This document shows, in pieces, positions 9,676 through 20,689 of a DNA stretch of 54,764 bases (position 1 is its first letter; each line of letters opens with the position of its first letter). The stretch comes from Propionivibrio sp. (GTDB lineage Bacteria > Pseudomonadota > Gammaproteobacteria > Burkholderiales > Rhodocyclaceae). The translations under genes were made by a program, and so were the position numbers. The stretch spans positions 1-54,764 of the forward strand of contig NZ_JAEUOI010000002.1 in NCBI RefSeq assembly GCF_016790145.1. The letters are read 5' to 3'. Below the pieces are notes generated by a model. It made no database searches and had not been told where the DNA came from. It worked only from the letters and a program-made list of their open reading frames with translations.

Positions 9676-10407
9676 TCAGGGCTTCGCCATAGCCCGGGCA
9701 ACGACCAGCACGGTGACCTCGGCAGCACCGTGCAGTTTGAGGGTGCGTGCACACTCGTCAAGCGAAGCGCCGGTAGTCATCACGTCATCAACGAGAATGA
9801 CCCGTTTCCCGGTGAAATCAGCCGAACAGCAATAAGCGCCACGGATGTTCTTTATCCTTTCGCGCCAGGGCAGGATGGCCTGGGCTGGTGTGTTGCGCGT
9901 GCGGCTGCAGTGGGCGGTGTCGATCGGCAACTGCAAAACGCTACTGACCGGGCGCGCAAGTTCAAGCGCCTGATTGAAGCCTCTTTCGCGCAAACGTTCG
10001 GTGTGGAGCGGCAGGGGGATGATGAGGTCGGCAACAAGGTTCGTGCTTAGTGAGGCCAGTTGCCGGCCGAAGTAGGCGCCGAGTGCCAGACGATGAGCGT
10101 ATTTGAAAGATTGAACCAGTTTGTCAAGCGGGAAGTCATAGCGGTATGCGGCAAGCGTGGCTTCGTAGTGTGGCGGTTTGGCCAGGCAACGACCGCAGAT
10201 TTCGCCGTTCGGTGTTGGCAGGGCGCATCGAGGGCAGCAAGGTTTTTGAAGTTGTGGCAGATCGGCTGCACAGGCTGCGCACACGATGTTATCTTCACTG
10301 GCGGCAGCGCAAAGCAGGCAATCCTGCGTTAGCAGCTTGCCGATGTTGATCGCTATTTCGCGTATCGGGCCGGTCTTCAAGCCCTTGTTTTGGGTTAAAA
10401 TCGACAT
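9676..10407 (-). CDS. comF: ComF family phosphoribosyltransferase-like protein
   Basis: A 243-aa protein with an N-terminal zinc-finger region of paired cysteines (CLLC, CAAC, CPRC, CGRC, about residues 35-75) and a C-terminal type I phosphoribosyltransferase domain. Its PRPP loop is VILVDDVMTTGASLDECA (about residues 200-217), and the RGFNQALELAR motif typical of ComF lies near 135. Family members are linked to DNA uptake and processing of incoming DNA; the substrate is unknown. It is divergent from bioB, an arrangement common in proteobacteria where comF (gntX) neighbours biotin genes. The start ATG lies at 10405-10407. Confidence 0.9.
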   Translation of the reverse strand: MSILTQNKGLKTGPIREIAINIGKLLTQDCLLCAAASEDNIVCAACAADLPQLQKPCCPRCALPTPNGEICGRCLAKPPHYEATLAAYRYDFPLDKLVQSFKYAHRLALGAYFGRQLASLSTNLVADLIIPLPLHTERLRERGFNQALELARPVSSVLQLPIDTAHCSRTRNTPAQAILPWRERIKNIRGAYCCSADFTGKRVILVDDVMTTGASLDECARTLKLHGAAEVTVLVVARAMAKP

Positions 10408-10411
10408 TCCA

Positions 10412-10431
10412 GAACCGTCCCTGAGCGGTTC
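10412..10431. promoter_or_regulatory. Candidate operator or hairpin in the comF-bioB divergent region
   Basis: GAACCG (10412-10417) and CGGTTC (10426-10431) form a perfect 6-bp inverted repeat with an 8-base spacer, between the divergent comF and bioB starts. A -10-like TAAAAT lies at 10396-10401 just upstream on the plus strand. It could be a repressor site for the biotin genes; the bases do not match the BirA operator I know. Function is inferred only from position and symmetry. Confidence 0.3.
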
Positions 10432-10489
10432 ACTGATTGTGCCTGCATGTTCCCTGCGTGTCTTCTTTTTTTTCTGTTAGGTTTCGCTC

Positions 10490-11479
10490 ATGAATACAAT
10501 TGCTCCAGTCCTTGCGCTGACTCCCGATTCTTCTGCGCCAGTCCGCTCTGCGAAATGGACGGTTTCCCAGGTCGAGGCGCTTTACCAGATGCCCTTGATG
10601 GATCTGCTTTTCCGTGCCCAGCAGGTGCACCGCGAAAACTTTAATGCGAACGAAGTGCAACGTTCGACGCTGATTTCGATCAAGACGGGCGGCTGTTCGG
10701 AGGATTGCAGCTATTGCTCGCAGTCGGCGCGCTACAAGACCGAAACCGAGCGCGAAGCGCTGATGCAGGTTGAGGACGTGCTGGCGGCGGCCCGCGATGC
10801 CAAGGCCAAGGGCGCTTCACGCTTCTGCATGGGAGCCGCTTGGCGCGGACCCAAGGAAAAGGAACTTGAGGTGGTCACGCAGATGATCCGCGAGGTCAAG
10901 GCGCTTGGTCTGGAAACCTGCGTTACCCTGGGCATGCTCAAGGACGGGCAGGCCAGTCAGCTCAAGGAAGCCGGACTGGACTATTACAACCACAATCTGG
11001 ATACCGACTCCGAGTTCTACGACCAGGTGATTACCACGCATAAGCACGCGGATCGCGTCGATACGATTTCGCAAGTGCGCCAGGCCGGGATCAAGGTTTG
11101 CTCAGGGGGCATTCTGGGCCTGGGCGAGACACGCCGGAACCGGGCGGCAATGGTGGCCCAACTGGCCAACCTGAATCCACCCCCGGAATCCGTGCCGATC
11201 AACAATCTGGTTGCAATTCCCGGTACGCCGCTGGCAACAAGCGAGCAGATCGACAATTTCGAGTTTGTCAGGACCATTGCCGCAGCACGCATCACCATGC
11301 CAGGCAGTTTCGTCCGCCTCTCTGCCGGTCGCGAGGCGATGACGGAAGAAATGCAGGCGCTGTGTTTCTTTGCCGGTGCCAATTCGATCTTCTATTGCGA
11401 CAAACTGCTGACCACAAGCAACCCGGGGATTGATCGCGACCAGTCCTTGTTCGACAAACTCGGTTTGCGTCCAATCTGA
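10490..11479 (+). CDS. bioB: Biotin synthase
   Basis: A 329-aa radical-SAM enzyme converting dethiobiotin to biotin by sulfur insertion, last step of biotin synthesis. The radical-SAM cluster motif is CSEDCSYC (CxxxCxxC, about residues 69-76). The BioB-specific [12 protein letters not shown] lies near 168 and [24 protein letters not shown] near 240-262, with the R-L-S-A-G-R segment carrying the arginine ligand of the [2Fe-2S] cluster. Length is normal. A Shine-Dalgarno-like TTAGG precedes the ATG. bioC follows after 6 bases, so the two are co-transcribed; bioA, bioF and bioD are not in the window. Confidence 0.97.
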   Translation: MNTIAPVLALTPDSSAPVRSAKWTVSQVEALYQMPLMDLLFRAQQVHRENFNANEVQRSTLISIKTGGCSEDCSYCSQSARYKTETEREALMQVEDVLAAARDAKAKGASRFCMGAAWRGPKEKELEVVTQMIREVKALGLETCVTLGMLKDGQASQLKEAGLDYYNHNLDTDSEFYDQVITTHKHADRVDTISQVRQAGIKVCSGGILGLGETRRNRAAMVAQLANLNPPPESVPINNLVAIPGTPLATSEQIDNFEFVRTIAAARITMPGSFVRLSAGREAMTEEMQALCFFAGANSIFYCDKLLTTSNPGIDRDQSLFDKLGLRPI

Positions 11480-11485
11480 TAGTCC

Positions 11486-12382
11486 ATGAGCGCACCGGCG
11501 CCGTTCGTTGATTCGCGCCAGGTGCGGCGCAATTTTGCGCGTGCGGCGGCAAGCGGTTACGATGCAGTTGCGGTCTTGCAGCGTGAGGTTGGCAGCCGAA
11601 TGCTTGAACGGCTCGACTATGTGAAGATCGAACCCGGGCGTGTGCTGGATCTGGGTTGTGGAACCGGTGCCAGCCTTGGCGCGCTGAGCGAGCGCTACGC
11701 AAAGTCGCAGGTGCTGGGCGCCGATGTCAGCGAAGCCATGCTGCAAGCCGGGCGTAAAGAACGTTCACGCCTGCGCTGGCTGCTTCCCTTTCTGCGCGCG
11801 AGCAGGAAGTCAAGCGCACTGGTCGCTGCCGATACGCTTGCCTTGCCCTTCACCTCGGGTTCGGTGGGACTGATCTGGTCTAACCTGATGCTGCACTGGC
11901 TGGACGATCCCGTTCCGGCTTTTCGTGAGATGCATCGCGTGCTTAACGTTGGCGGGCTGTTGATGTTTTCCACTTTTGGTCCGGATACGTTGAAGGAATT
12001 GCGTGCCAGTTTTTCCGACGGCTATGTGCATACCCAGCGCTTTGCCGACATGCACGACTTCGGCGACATGTTGCTTGCCTGCGGCTTCGCCGATCCGGTG
12101 ATGGATGTGGACGTGCTGACCATGACCTATTCCAGTATCGACGACCTGTTCCGCGACTTGCGTCAAAGCGGCGCTGCTTGTGCCATGCAGGCACGTCGTC
12201 ACGGGTTGATGGGGCGTTCGGCCTGGCATGCGGCGCGCGCCGAATACGAGAAACACCTTTCGCAAGGGCGCTTGCCGGCAACCTTCGAGGTTGTCTATGG
12301 TCATGCCTGGAAAGCACAGGCCCGAAAGACCGCAGACGGCGCCACAATTGTCCGCTTTGATCCCAAGCAACGGCTTCGCTAA
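11486..12382 (+). CDS. bioC: Malonyl-ACP O-methyltransferase
   Basis: A 298-aa SAM-dependent methyltransferase that masks the malonyl-ACP carboxyl group so fatty-acid synthesis enzymes can build the pimeloyl chain for biotin. Motif I is VLDLGCGTGASLGAL (about residues 53-67), and the acidic VLGADVSEAML and SNLMLHWLDDP segments follow in the expected order. The FARAAASGYDAVAVLQREVGSRMLERL opening is typical of BioC. It lies 6 bases after bioB, which strongly supports this role over a generic methyltransferase. Confidence 0.92.
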   Translation: MSAPAPFVDSRQVRRNFARAAASGYDAVAVLQREVGSRMLERLDYVKIEPGRVLDLGCGTGASLGALSERYAKSQVLGADVSEAMLQAGRKERSRLRWLLPFLRASRKSSALVAADTLALPFTSGSVGLIWSNLMLHWLDDPVPAFREMHRVLNVGGLLMFSTFGPDTLKELRASFSDGYVHTQRFADMHDFGDMLLACGFADPVMDVDVLTMTYSSIDDLFRDLRQSGAACAMQARRHGLMGRSAWHAARAEYEKHLSQGRLPATFEVVYGHAWKAQARKTADGATIVRFDPKQRLR

Positions 12383-12393
12383 CGGGATGAATT

Positions 12394-12402
12394 TGCTATG
12401 AT
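12394..12402 (+). promoter_or_regulatory. Extended -10 promoter element for gpmI
   Basis: TGCTATGAT gives an extended -10 (TGn followed by TATGAT, 5 of 6 matches to consensus) about 50 bases before the gpmI start. TTCGCT at 12375-12380, 16 bases upstream, is a weak -35. It overlaps the end of the bioC coding region, so gpmI probably has its own promoter. Confidence 0.45.
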
Positions 12403-12456
12403 TAACCGTTCTCCCCGCTTCTTTTCTGATTTTCCAATTCCTTGCAGGAACATATC

Positions 12457-14109
<1,653 letters not shown>

Positions 14110-14190
14110 TCGCCAAAAGGAAAAAGAACGCAGAAAAGCTGGAGCGAGCGAGTGGCCTTATTCGATCCGGTTTTTCTCTGCGGCTGAAAT

Positions 14191-14213
14191 AAAAGCAGCT
14201 TAAACCTGCTTTT
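14191..14213. terminator. Bidirectional Rho-independent terminator
   Basis: AAAAGCAG (14191-14198) and CTGCTTTT (14206-14213) form an 8-bp perfect stem with a 7-base loop. The A and T tracts are part of the stem, so it can act on both strands. It lies between convergent gpmI and the CBS-domain gene, where a shared terminator is expected. Confidence 0.75.
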
Positions 14214-14226
14214 CGTCGATTGCCAA

Positions 14227-14652
14227 TCAACTGGCGATGTAATTTTCCAGTTGGCCGATGATGAACTTCTGCTGGCTGACCATTTCGTTGAGTATGTCAC
14301 GAATAGAAATGATGCCCACGGCAAGACCTTTCTCGTCGAGAACCGGCAAGTGACGGAAGTTATTTTCTGACATGATCGCCATGCATTGTTCTATCGTGTG
14401 ATCCATCGTCACCGAAACGACCTTGTCGGTCATGACTTCGCTGACTTTGGTATACACCGAGACCTTACCCTGCAAAATCACCTTGCGCGCATAGTCGCGC
14501 TCCGAGAACATGCCGGCTAGACGCTGTCCATCAAGGACAACCAGTGCCCCGACATCATATTCAGCCATGATTTTGAGTGCATGAAGCACAGATTGTTTGG
14601 GAGAGACGGTGTTGAGTTCCTTGCCCTCAACGAGCTGTTTTAATGTTTTCAT
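14227..14652 (-). CDS. CBS domain protein
   Basis: A 141-aa protein made of two CBS motifs (about residues 8-65 and 75-130), which together form a Bateman module that usually senses adenosyl ligands such as AMP, ATP or SAM. Visible signatures are ALKIMAEYDVGALVVLD, GMFSERDYARKV and its second-repeat counterpart NNFRHLPVLDEKGLAVGIISIRDIL. There is no attached enzymatic domain, so it probably regulates another protein. I chose the ATG at 14650-14652, preceded by AAGGAGG, over an upstream in-frame start. It stands alone, convergent with gpmI. Confidence 0.85.
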   Translation of the reverse strand: MKTLKQLVEGKELNTVSPKQSVLHALKIMAEYDVGALVVLDGQRLAGMFSERDYARKVILQGKVSVYTKVSEVMTDKVVSVTMDHTIEQCMAIMSENNFRHLPVLDEKGLAVGIISIRDILNEMVSQQKFIIGQLENYIAS

Positions 14653-14718
14653 GGGGCCTCCTTGTAAGGTGGGGATGACGAGGTTCAATCCTGTGGCGGA
14701 TTTTTATTCTGGTTCTCA

Positions 14719-15354
14719 TCAGCGCAGGCCGGCAGTGTACTCTGCAAGTGCCTTGATATGCTTGTCCGAGAGTTTTTCGGCAATGCTGCGCATCATTTTT
14801 TCCGGATCATTTGCGCGTTCTTCGCTGCGGAAATTTTTCAACTGGGCTTCAGTGTAGTCTGCGTATTGTCCGGCGAGGCTCGGGAACTGCGCCGGAACGC
14901 CGGCTCCCGCTGGTCCGTGACAACCGGCACAGGCAGGAATGCCACGCTCAAAGTCGCCCTTGCGCCAGAGGCTCTGGCCTGCCGCAACCAGCTTTTCGTC
15001 AGTCGCGGTCGACGGTTTCTGCTTCTGCTGCGAGAAGTAGAGCGCAAGGCCCTGCATGTCTTCGGTGCTCAATGCAGCTGTCATGCCGCCCATGATGGCG
15101 TTGTTGCGTAAAGCCGGTTTGCCGTCAACGGACTTGAAGTTCATCAATTGCTTGAACAGATACTCCGAACCCTGACCCGCAAGAATCGGGTTGGCCGACG
15201 TCGGGCTGTTGCCGTCCGCACCATGACAGGCTATGCATACGGTTTCAGCGGTCTTCTTGGCTTTTGCAAGATCTGGTTTGATTTTCATTTCTTCTGCCGC
15301 GTTTACGGAGAAGCCGACGGTCATGAGAACCGCGAGTGCTGTGGTGCGAATCAT
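14719..15354 (-). CDS. Dihaem cytochrome c4
   Basis: A 211-aa exported electron carrier with two class I c-type haem domains. A signal peptide (IRTTALAVLMTVGFSVNAAE) precedes haem motifs CIACH (about residue 38) and CAGCH (about residue 135), each followed by the distal methionine regions NAIMGGMTAAL and EKMMRSIAEKL. Cytochrome c4 usually delivers electrons from the bc1 complex to a cbb3-type oxidase. I chose the ATG at 15352-15354, preceded by AAGGAG; a longer frame lacks a signal peptide at its N-terminus. A -10-like TAGAAT lies on the minus strand at 15410-15415. It is divergent from engB. Confidence 0.92.
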   Translation of the reverse strand: MIRTTALAVLMTVGFSVNAAEEMKIKPDLAKAKKTAETVCIACHGADGNSPTSANPILAGQGSEYLFKQLMNFKSVDGKPALRNNAIMGGMTAALSTEDMQGLALYFSQQKQKPSTATDEKLVAAGQSLWRKGDFERGIPACAGCHGPAGAGVPAQFPSLAGQYADYTEAQLKNFRSEERANDPEKMMRSIAEKLSDKHIKALAEYTAGLR

Positions 15355-15464
15355 GTACAAACTCCTTTTGATGAATCCGAGTTCAGCGAAGCATATTTCC
15401 AAACCTGATATTCTATCGCAATTCAGGACTTGTTTACCTAGCCCCCAACCTCTTCGGTTTGCCA

Positions 15465-16180
15465 ATGCCTCTTTTTCAGAAGGCGGTTTTTTTCACTACC
15501 GTCGCCAATTTAAGTGATTTGCCTCCCGACTCTCAGCGTGAGATCGCTTTTGCCGGTCGCTCGAACGCCGGAAAGTCATCGGCCATCAACACGCTGGCCA
15601 ATCACACGCGCCTTGCCTTTGTTTCCAAGACACCGGGGCGGACGCAGCACCTCAATTATTTCACTCTCGACGAGGGGAGATACCTAGTTGATTTGCCTGG
15701 CTACGGGTTTGCCAAAGCACCGGAGGAAATCCGTTCCCAATGGGAAGGTTTGCTGGCGCCCTATCTGCGCTATCGCGAGCCACTGGTCGGTCTGGTACTG
15801 ATCATGGATAGCCGGCATCTTTTAACCGAGCTTGATTTTCAGATGCTTGACTGGTTTGCGCAGACTGGCAAGCCGATGCATATCCTGCTCTCCAAGGCGG
15901 ACAAGCTGAGCCGTCAGGAGCAGACGCAGGCTCTACGCGAGGTACAGACGGTACTGACTAAAATAGGCGATCACTGTACGCTGCAACTGTTCTCCAGCCT
16001 GAAAAAAAGGGGTGTTGCCGAGGCCGAGGCGGTTCTGGGTGGCTGGCTCGGCATGGAGTCAAAACAGGTCGCATTGCCACCAGTCGGCTTGCGTTCCGAG
16101 AAAGTCGCAAGGCCGAAGAACCGAAAGGCCATGGGCTGGAGTGCAAGAACGGCGCAAGGCGGGGTAAAAAGCGCAGAAAA

Positions 16181-16205
<25 letters not shown>
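15465..16205 (+). CDS. engB: Ribosome biogenesis GTPase EngB/YsxC (YihA)
   Basis: A 246-aa GTPase needed for late assembly of the 50S ribosomal subunit. The P-loop GRSNAGKSS is near residue 33, switch [10 protein letters not shown] near 75 and the guanine-specificity motif LLSKADKLS near 143, as in the YihA family. The C-terminal tail (about residues 200-246) is basic and low complexity. ATG 15465 is the first ATG after an upstream in-frame TTG. The last codons lie inside the hairpin of a minus-strand small-RNA candidate, so the two transcripts would be antisense at their ends. Confidence 0.93.
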
Positions 16206-17374
<1,169 letters not shown>

Positions 17375-17518
17375 CTCGAACCAATCACTCATGAGAGCGC
17401 GTAACGGCAGGGTGATCGTGTGCCGGTTACGCTGGATCGACGATTGTGTGGACTGGAATTTACAGCGATTACCCTGTCCCAGACCTTGTTCGGCGCTCTG
17501 AAGAGCACACAGTTCGTG

Positions 17519-17524
17519 TATAAT
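17519..17524 (+). promoter_or_regulatory. -10 element upstream of the DEAD-box helicase
   Basis: A perfect TATAAT lies 46 bases before the helicase start. No good -35 is found 16-18 bases upstream, so a regulator or an extended contact may help. It lies in the roughly 200-base spacer after hemB, which otherwise shows no gene. Confidence 0.4.
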
Positions 17525-17570
17525 CCCAGCCCTATGCCATTGATTCCAGATTTATTTATAGGCGCTGCCG

Positions 17571-19031
17571 ATGCGTTTTGACGAACTCGGCCTCGCGCCT
17601 GAGCTGCTAAGAGCCATTTCCGAACAGGGTTACACGGATCCAACGCCGATTCAGGCGCAAGCTATTCCGATTGTTCTTGCCGGTAACGACCTGATGGGCG
17701 GTGCCCAGACGGGTACCGGCAAAACCGCTGCGTTCACCCTGCCGCTGCTTCAGCGCATCCTGCCTTTTGCCAGCCCGAGCCCGTCACCCGCTCGCCACCC
17801 GGTACGCGTTCTGATGCTGGCGCCGACCCGCGAACTGGCGATCCAGGTCTATGAGTCGGTCAAGACCTACAGCAAATACATTCCGATCAGGAGCCTATGC
17901 ACTTACGGCGGCGTCGATATCAAGCCGCAGATCGCCGAGATCCGCCTCGGTGTCGAGGTGCTGGTGGCTACCCCAGGGCGCTTGCTCGACCTCGTTGAAC
18001 AGAAATGTCTCAACTTCGGCAGTGTGCAGGCGCTCGTGCTCGACGAAGCCGACCGCATGCTGGACATGGGCTTTGTCCCGGATGTCACCCGCATCATCAA
18101 CCTGCTGCCACAGCAGCGGCAGAGCCTGCTTTTCTCGGCAACTTTCTCGGAAGAGATCAAGAAGCTGGCCGACAAAATGCTCAAGTCGCCGGTGCTGATC
18201 GAAGTGGCCAAGCGCAACACAGTAGTCGACACCATCACGCACCGCGTGCACCCGGTGGCGGCTGACGCCAAGCGGGCGCTGCTGGTCAAATTGCTCAGGT
18301 CATCGGAATTCAATCAGGTTCTGGTGTTTACCCGCACCAAGATCGAAACCAACAAGCTCGCCCGGGAACTGCAGCGTGCCGGAATTGCCGCCGATTCGAT
18401 TCATGGCGACAAGAGCCAGCAGGATCGACTGAAAGCCCTCGAAGCTTTCAAGGATGGCACGGTGCTGGTGCTGGTGGCCACCGACGTTGCGGCACGCGGC
18501 CTGGATATTGACGATCTGCCGCACGTCATCAACTTCGAGCTTCCGCATACACCGGAAGACTACATCCACCGCATTGGCCGTACCGGTCGTGCCGGCAAGC
18601 AGGGCACGGCGATTTCTCTGGTTTCGGCCCACGAAGTCCAGTATCTGGTCGACATTGAAAAACTGATCAAGATAAAGGTCGAGCAGGTCATCGTTCCAGG
18701 TTTCGATCCGGAATACGATTACGAATATCCGCCCACGGGCCGGAAAGCGCATCACCGTCGCCCGCCGGCACCGTCGGCGGTAGCCGCCCCGGTGGCCAGG
18801 CCACGCCGTGAGCATTCCTCGGGAAGCACTCCGGTCAGCAGCCGGCGCAGAACTCAGATCGCTGCCGACGGTTTCGATTTCAGCAAGCCGTATGAGAGCG
18901 CCGAACCGCAGCCGATGGCTGCACCTGCCGACGCCGAAACCGCGCAGATTGTTGCCCACATGGAGCATCCGCACAAGCCACGCCGGCTGGTCGCGGCGCT
19001 ACTTGGCGGTCTGGGTCGGAAAAAGGTCTAG
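17571..19031 (+). CDS. rhlE: DEAD-box ATP-dependent RNA helicase, RhlE type
   Basis: A 486-aa RNA helicase that unwinds short RNA duplexes, likely in ribosome assembly or RNA decay. The Q motif is FDELGLAPELLRAISEQGYTDPTPIQ (split over residues 3-28). Walker A AQTGTGKT lies near 46, the DEAD box VLDEADRML near 158, SATF near 188, and the domain 2 motifs ARGLDI and HRIGRTGR near 306-340. A basic, Pro/Ala-rich C-terminal tail (about 395-486) is typical of RhlE. It is convergent with the PP2C gene 18 bases downstream. Confidence 0.93.
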   Translation: MRFDELGLAPELLRAISEQGYTDPTPIQAQAIPIVLAGNDLMGGAQTGTGKTAAFTLPLLQRILPFASPSPSPARHPVRVLMLAPTRELAIQVYESVKTYSKYIPIRSLCTYGGVDIKPQIAEIRLGVEVLVATPGRLLDLVEQKCLNFGSVQALVLDEADRMLDMGFVPDVTRIINLLPQQRQSLLFSATFSEEIKKLADKMLKSPVLIEVAKRNTVVDTITHRVHPVAADAKRALLVKLLRSSEFNQVLVFTRTKIETNKLARELQRAGIAADSIHGDKSQQDRLKALEAFKDGTVLVLVATDVAARGLDIDDLPHVINFELPHTPEDYIHRIGRTGRAGKQGTAISLVSAHEVQYLVDIEKLIKIKVEQVIVPGFDPEYDYEYPPTGRKAHHRRPPAPSAVAAPVARPRREHSSGSTPVSSRRRTQIAADGFDFSKPYESAEPQPMAAPADAETAQIVAHMEHPHKPRRLVAALLGGLGRKKV

Positions 19032-19048
19032 CTTCCCGCCATCGGCGA

Positions 19049-19816
19049 TTAGTTTGCCGGCTTTTTTGCCGGCGCATCGACGAGTTTCAGGATAGCCAGC
19101 GAAACATTGTCGCCCTCACCCTGAGCTCGCGTACGCGCCCGACTAATCAGCATTTCCGAGGCTTCACGTGCAGAATAGGCGGCGATCACGCCGGCCAGTT
19201 CGGCATCACTGAAGTATCCCCAGAGACCGTCAGAGCACAAAAGAAAAGAATCGCCGGCCTGCAGGTCTTCTGCTTCACCAAAATCGATTCGGGGTACTTC
19301 GTTGCCGCCGAGTGAAGTGATCAGGATGTTGCGATTGGGATGAACCAGCGCCTGTTCCGGCGTGATTTTTCCCTTGGCCACCAGTTGTTCAACGTAAGAA
19401 TGGTCGGTCGTGCGAAAAAAAGGCTGGTCACCACGGAACTGGTAGAGACGGCTGTCACCGCAGTGTGCCCAGCTCACCTTGCCCGGCTGCAGGATCAGGA
19501 TCACGGCCGTACTGTGCGGATCCTTCTCGTTGATGAAACGCGATGCCTTGATCAGCATGTGCGCCTCTTGGAGACTCGATTCCAGCATGATCTGTGGCGA
19601 CTCGCTACGCGCCGAGAACTGCTCAAGATTGTTGCAGGCCGTGTGAATCACCTGCTGCGCCGCCAGCACCCCGCCGGTATGTCCGCCCATGCCATCGGCA
19701 ACGACGGCGAGCGCAACCCCACCACCCCTGGGATGGGGAAAAAGGGCAACACGATCCTGCTGTTCCTTGCGGTCACCCTGATGCTGGGCAACGCAGGCAT
19801 CAATGATTAAAGGCAT
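19049..19816 (-). CDS. PP2C-type serine/threonine protein phosphatase
   Basis: A 255-aa metal-dependent (PPM) phosphatase acting on Ser/Thr phosphoproteins. Metal-binding aspartates are in VVADGMGGHTGG (about residues 35-46), AHCGDSRLYQFR (about 125) and LLCSDGLWGYF (about 195), with the final GEGDNVSLAIL. An N-terminal RKEQQDR matches the family's QDR-type start. Length fits a stand-alone PP2C such as PstP or Stp1. No kinase gene is adjacent. I chose the ATG at 19814-19816, preceded by GGAG, over an upstream in-frame start. Confidence 0.92.
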   Translation of the reverse strand: MPLIIDACVAQHQGDRKEQQDRVALFPHPRGGGVALAVVADGMGGHTGGVLAAQQVIHTACNNLEQFSARSESPQIMLESSLQEAHMLIKASRFINEKDPHSTAVILILQPGKVSWAHCGDSRLYQFRGDQPFFRTTDHSYVEQLVAKGKITPEQALVHPNRNILITSLGGNEVPRIDFGEAEDLQAGDSFLLCSDGLWGYFSDAELAGVIAAYSAREASEMLISRARTRAQGEGDNVSLAILKLVDAPAKKPAN

Positions 19817-20074
19817 TACACTGAATCTCCATGGAGAATCGAGAATATCACGTTTGGCCCTCGCCACTACACTGTGTGTGACGTTTGCATTTAACCGTGC
19901 AGGTTAAAATCTGTTTCACCTTCTTCCTGAACTGCGAACCTGCCGTGCAGACGCCGGGTGGTTTTGCATCCTGTATGTAGATCGCGCCTTGAAATTGATC
20001 ACGGCTCACCATGCACTGGGTCCGCCAACACATACCGGCTTTACAGCAAAGCAAAGCTTGCAAAAGTCTTCAGA

Positions 20075-20080
20075 TATAAT
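20075..20080 (+). promoter_or_regulatory. -10 element upstream of the adenosyltransferase gene
   Basis: A perfect TATAAT lies 37 bases before the start in the 300-base divergent spacer 19817-20117. No convincing -35 at the right distance and no cobalamin-riboswitch-like structure was seen; the rest of the spacer shows nothing else I can name. Confidence 0.4.
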
Positions 20081-20117
20081 CAAGCACTCACCTTCATTAC
20101 TCAACAGGAAACCATTC

Positions 20118-20681
20118 ATGGGCAACCGCCTCTCTAAAATCGTCACCCGCACCGGCGATGCCGGCACCACAGGCCTTGGCGATGGGTCAAGGGTCGCCAA
20201 GGACTGCTTGCGCATCGAGGCCATGGGTGATGTTGATGAACTCAACTCAAGCCTGGGCGTCCTGCTCACCGAACAAGTTCCGGAAGCCATCCGCGACGCT
20301 CTGCTCGGTGTCCAGCACGATCTGTTCGACCTCGGCGGCGAACTCTGCATACCCGACTCGAAAATCATCGGCGAGGCACACATCGTTCGCCTTGAAGAAC
20401 TGGTCAAACAATTCAACAAAAATCTCAGCCCGCTCAAGGAGTTCATCCTGCCTGGCGGGACCCCCGCGGCGGCCCTAGCACACCTCTCACGCACGATCTG
20501 TCGCCGTGCCGAACGTCGCGTAGTACACCTCTCGAACCATGAAAACGTTTCCGACTTTGCCCGCAAATACCTCAATCGCCTGTCCGATCTGCTGTTCGTA
20601 CTCGGCCGCGCCCTGAACAAGGCCGGTGCTCGTGGTGATGTCCTGTGGGTACATGGCAAGAATCTCGGCAAGACGTCATAG
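20118..20681 (+). CDS. Cob(I)alamin adenosyltransferase, PduO type
   Basis: A 187-aa enzyme that transfers the adenosyl group of ATP to cob(I)alamin to make coenzyme B12. The N-terminal TRTGDAGTTGLGDG (about residues 9-22) is the ATP-binding signature of the PduO/PF01923 family. RIEAMGDVDELNSSLG (about 33) and the C-terminal CRRAERRVVHL and YLNRLSDLLFVLGRALN complete the typical five-helix bundle. I chose ATG 20118, preceded by CAGGAAACC, because homologues start at about this point; an upstream in-frame ATG at 19989 is unlikely. No other B12 gene is adjacent. Confidence 0.93.
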   Translation: MGNRLSKIVTRTGDAGTTGLGDGSRVAKDCLRIEAMGDVDELNSSLGVLLTEQVPEAIRDALLGVQHDLFDLGGELCIPDSKIIGEAHIVRLEELVKQFNKNLSPLKEFILPGGTPAAALAHLSRTICRRAERRVVHLSNHENVSDFARKYLNRLSDLLFVLGRALNKAGARGDVLWVHGKNLGKTS

Positions 20682-20689
20682 GCGGCGAA

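Noticed and set aside
9602-9835. Small plus-strand ORF with GTGGAGG before its ATG
   Set aside because: Two thirds of it is antisense to the conserved 3' end of comF and it has no recognisable product; kept only as a structural-RNA note.
19056-19073. GCCGGC-TTTTTT-GCCGGC as a terminator between the helicase and phosphatase genes
   Set aside because: The T-run is in the loop, not after the stem, and the sequence is phosphatase coding DNA (Ala-Lys-Lys-Pro codons).
19817-20117. A cobalamin riboswitch before the adenosyltransferase gene
   Set aside because: No B12-box-like block or matching stems could be found in the 300-base spacer.
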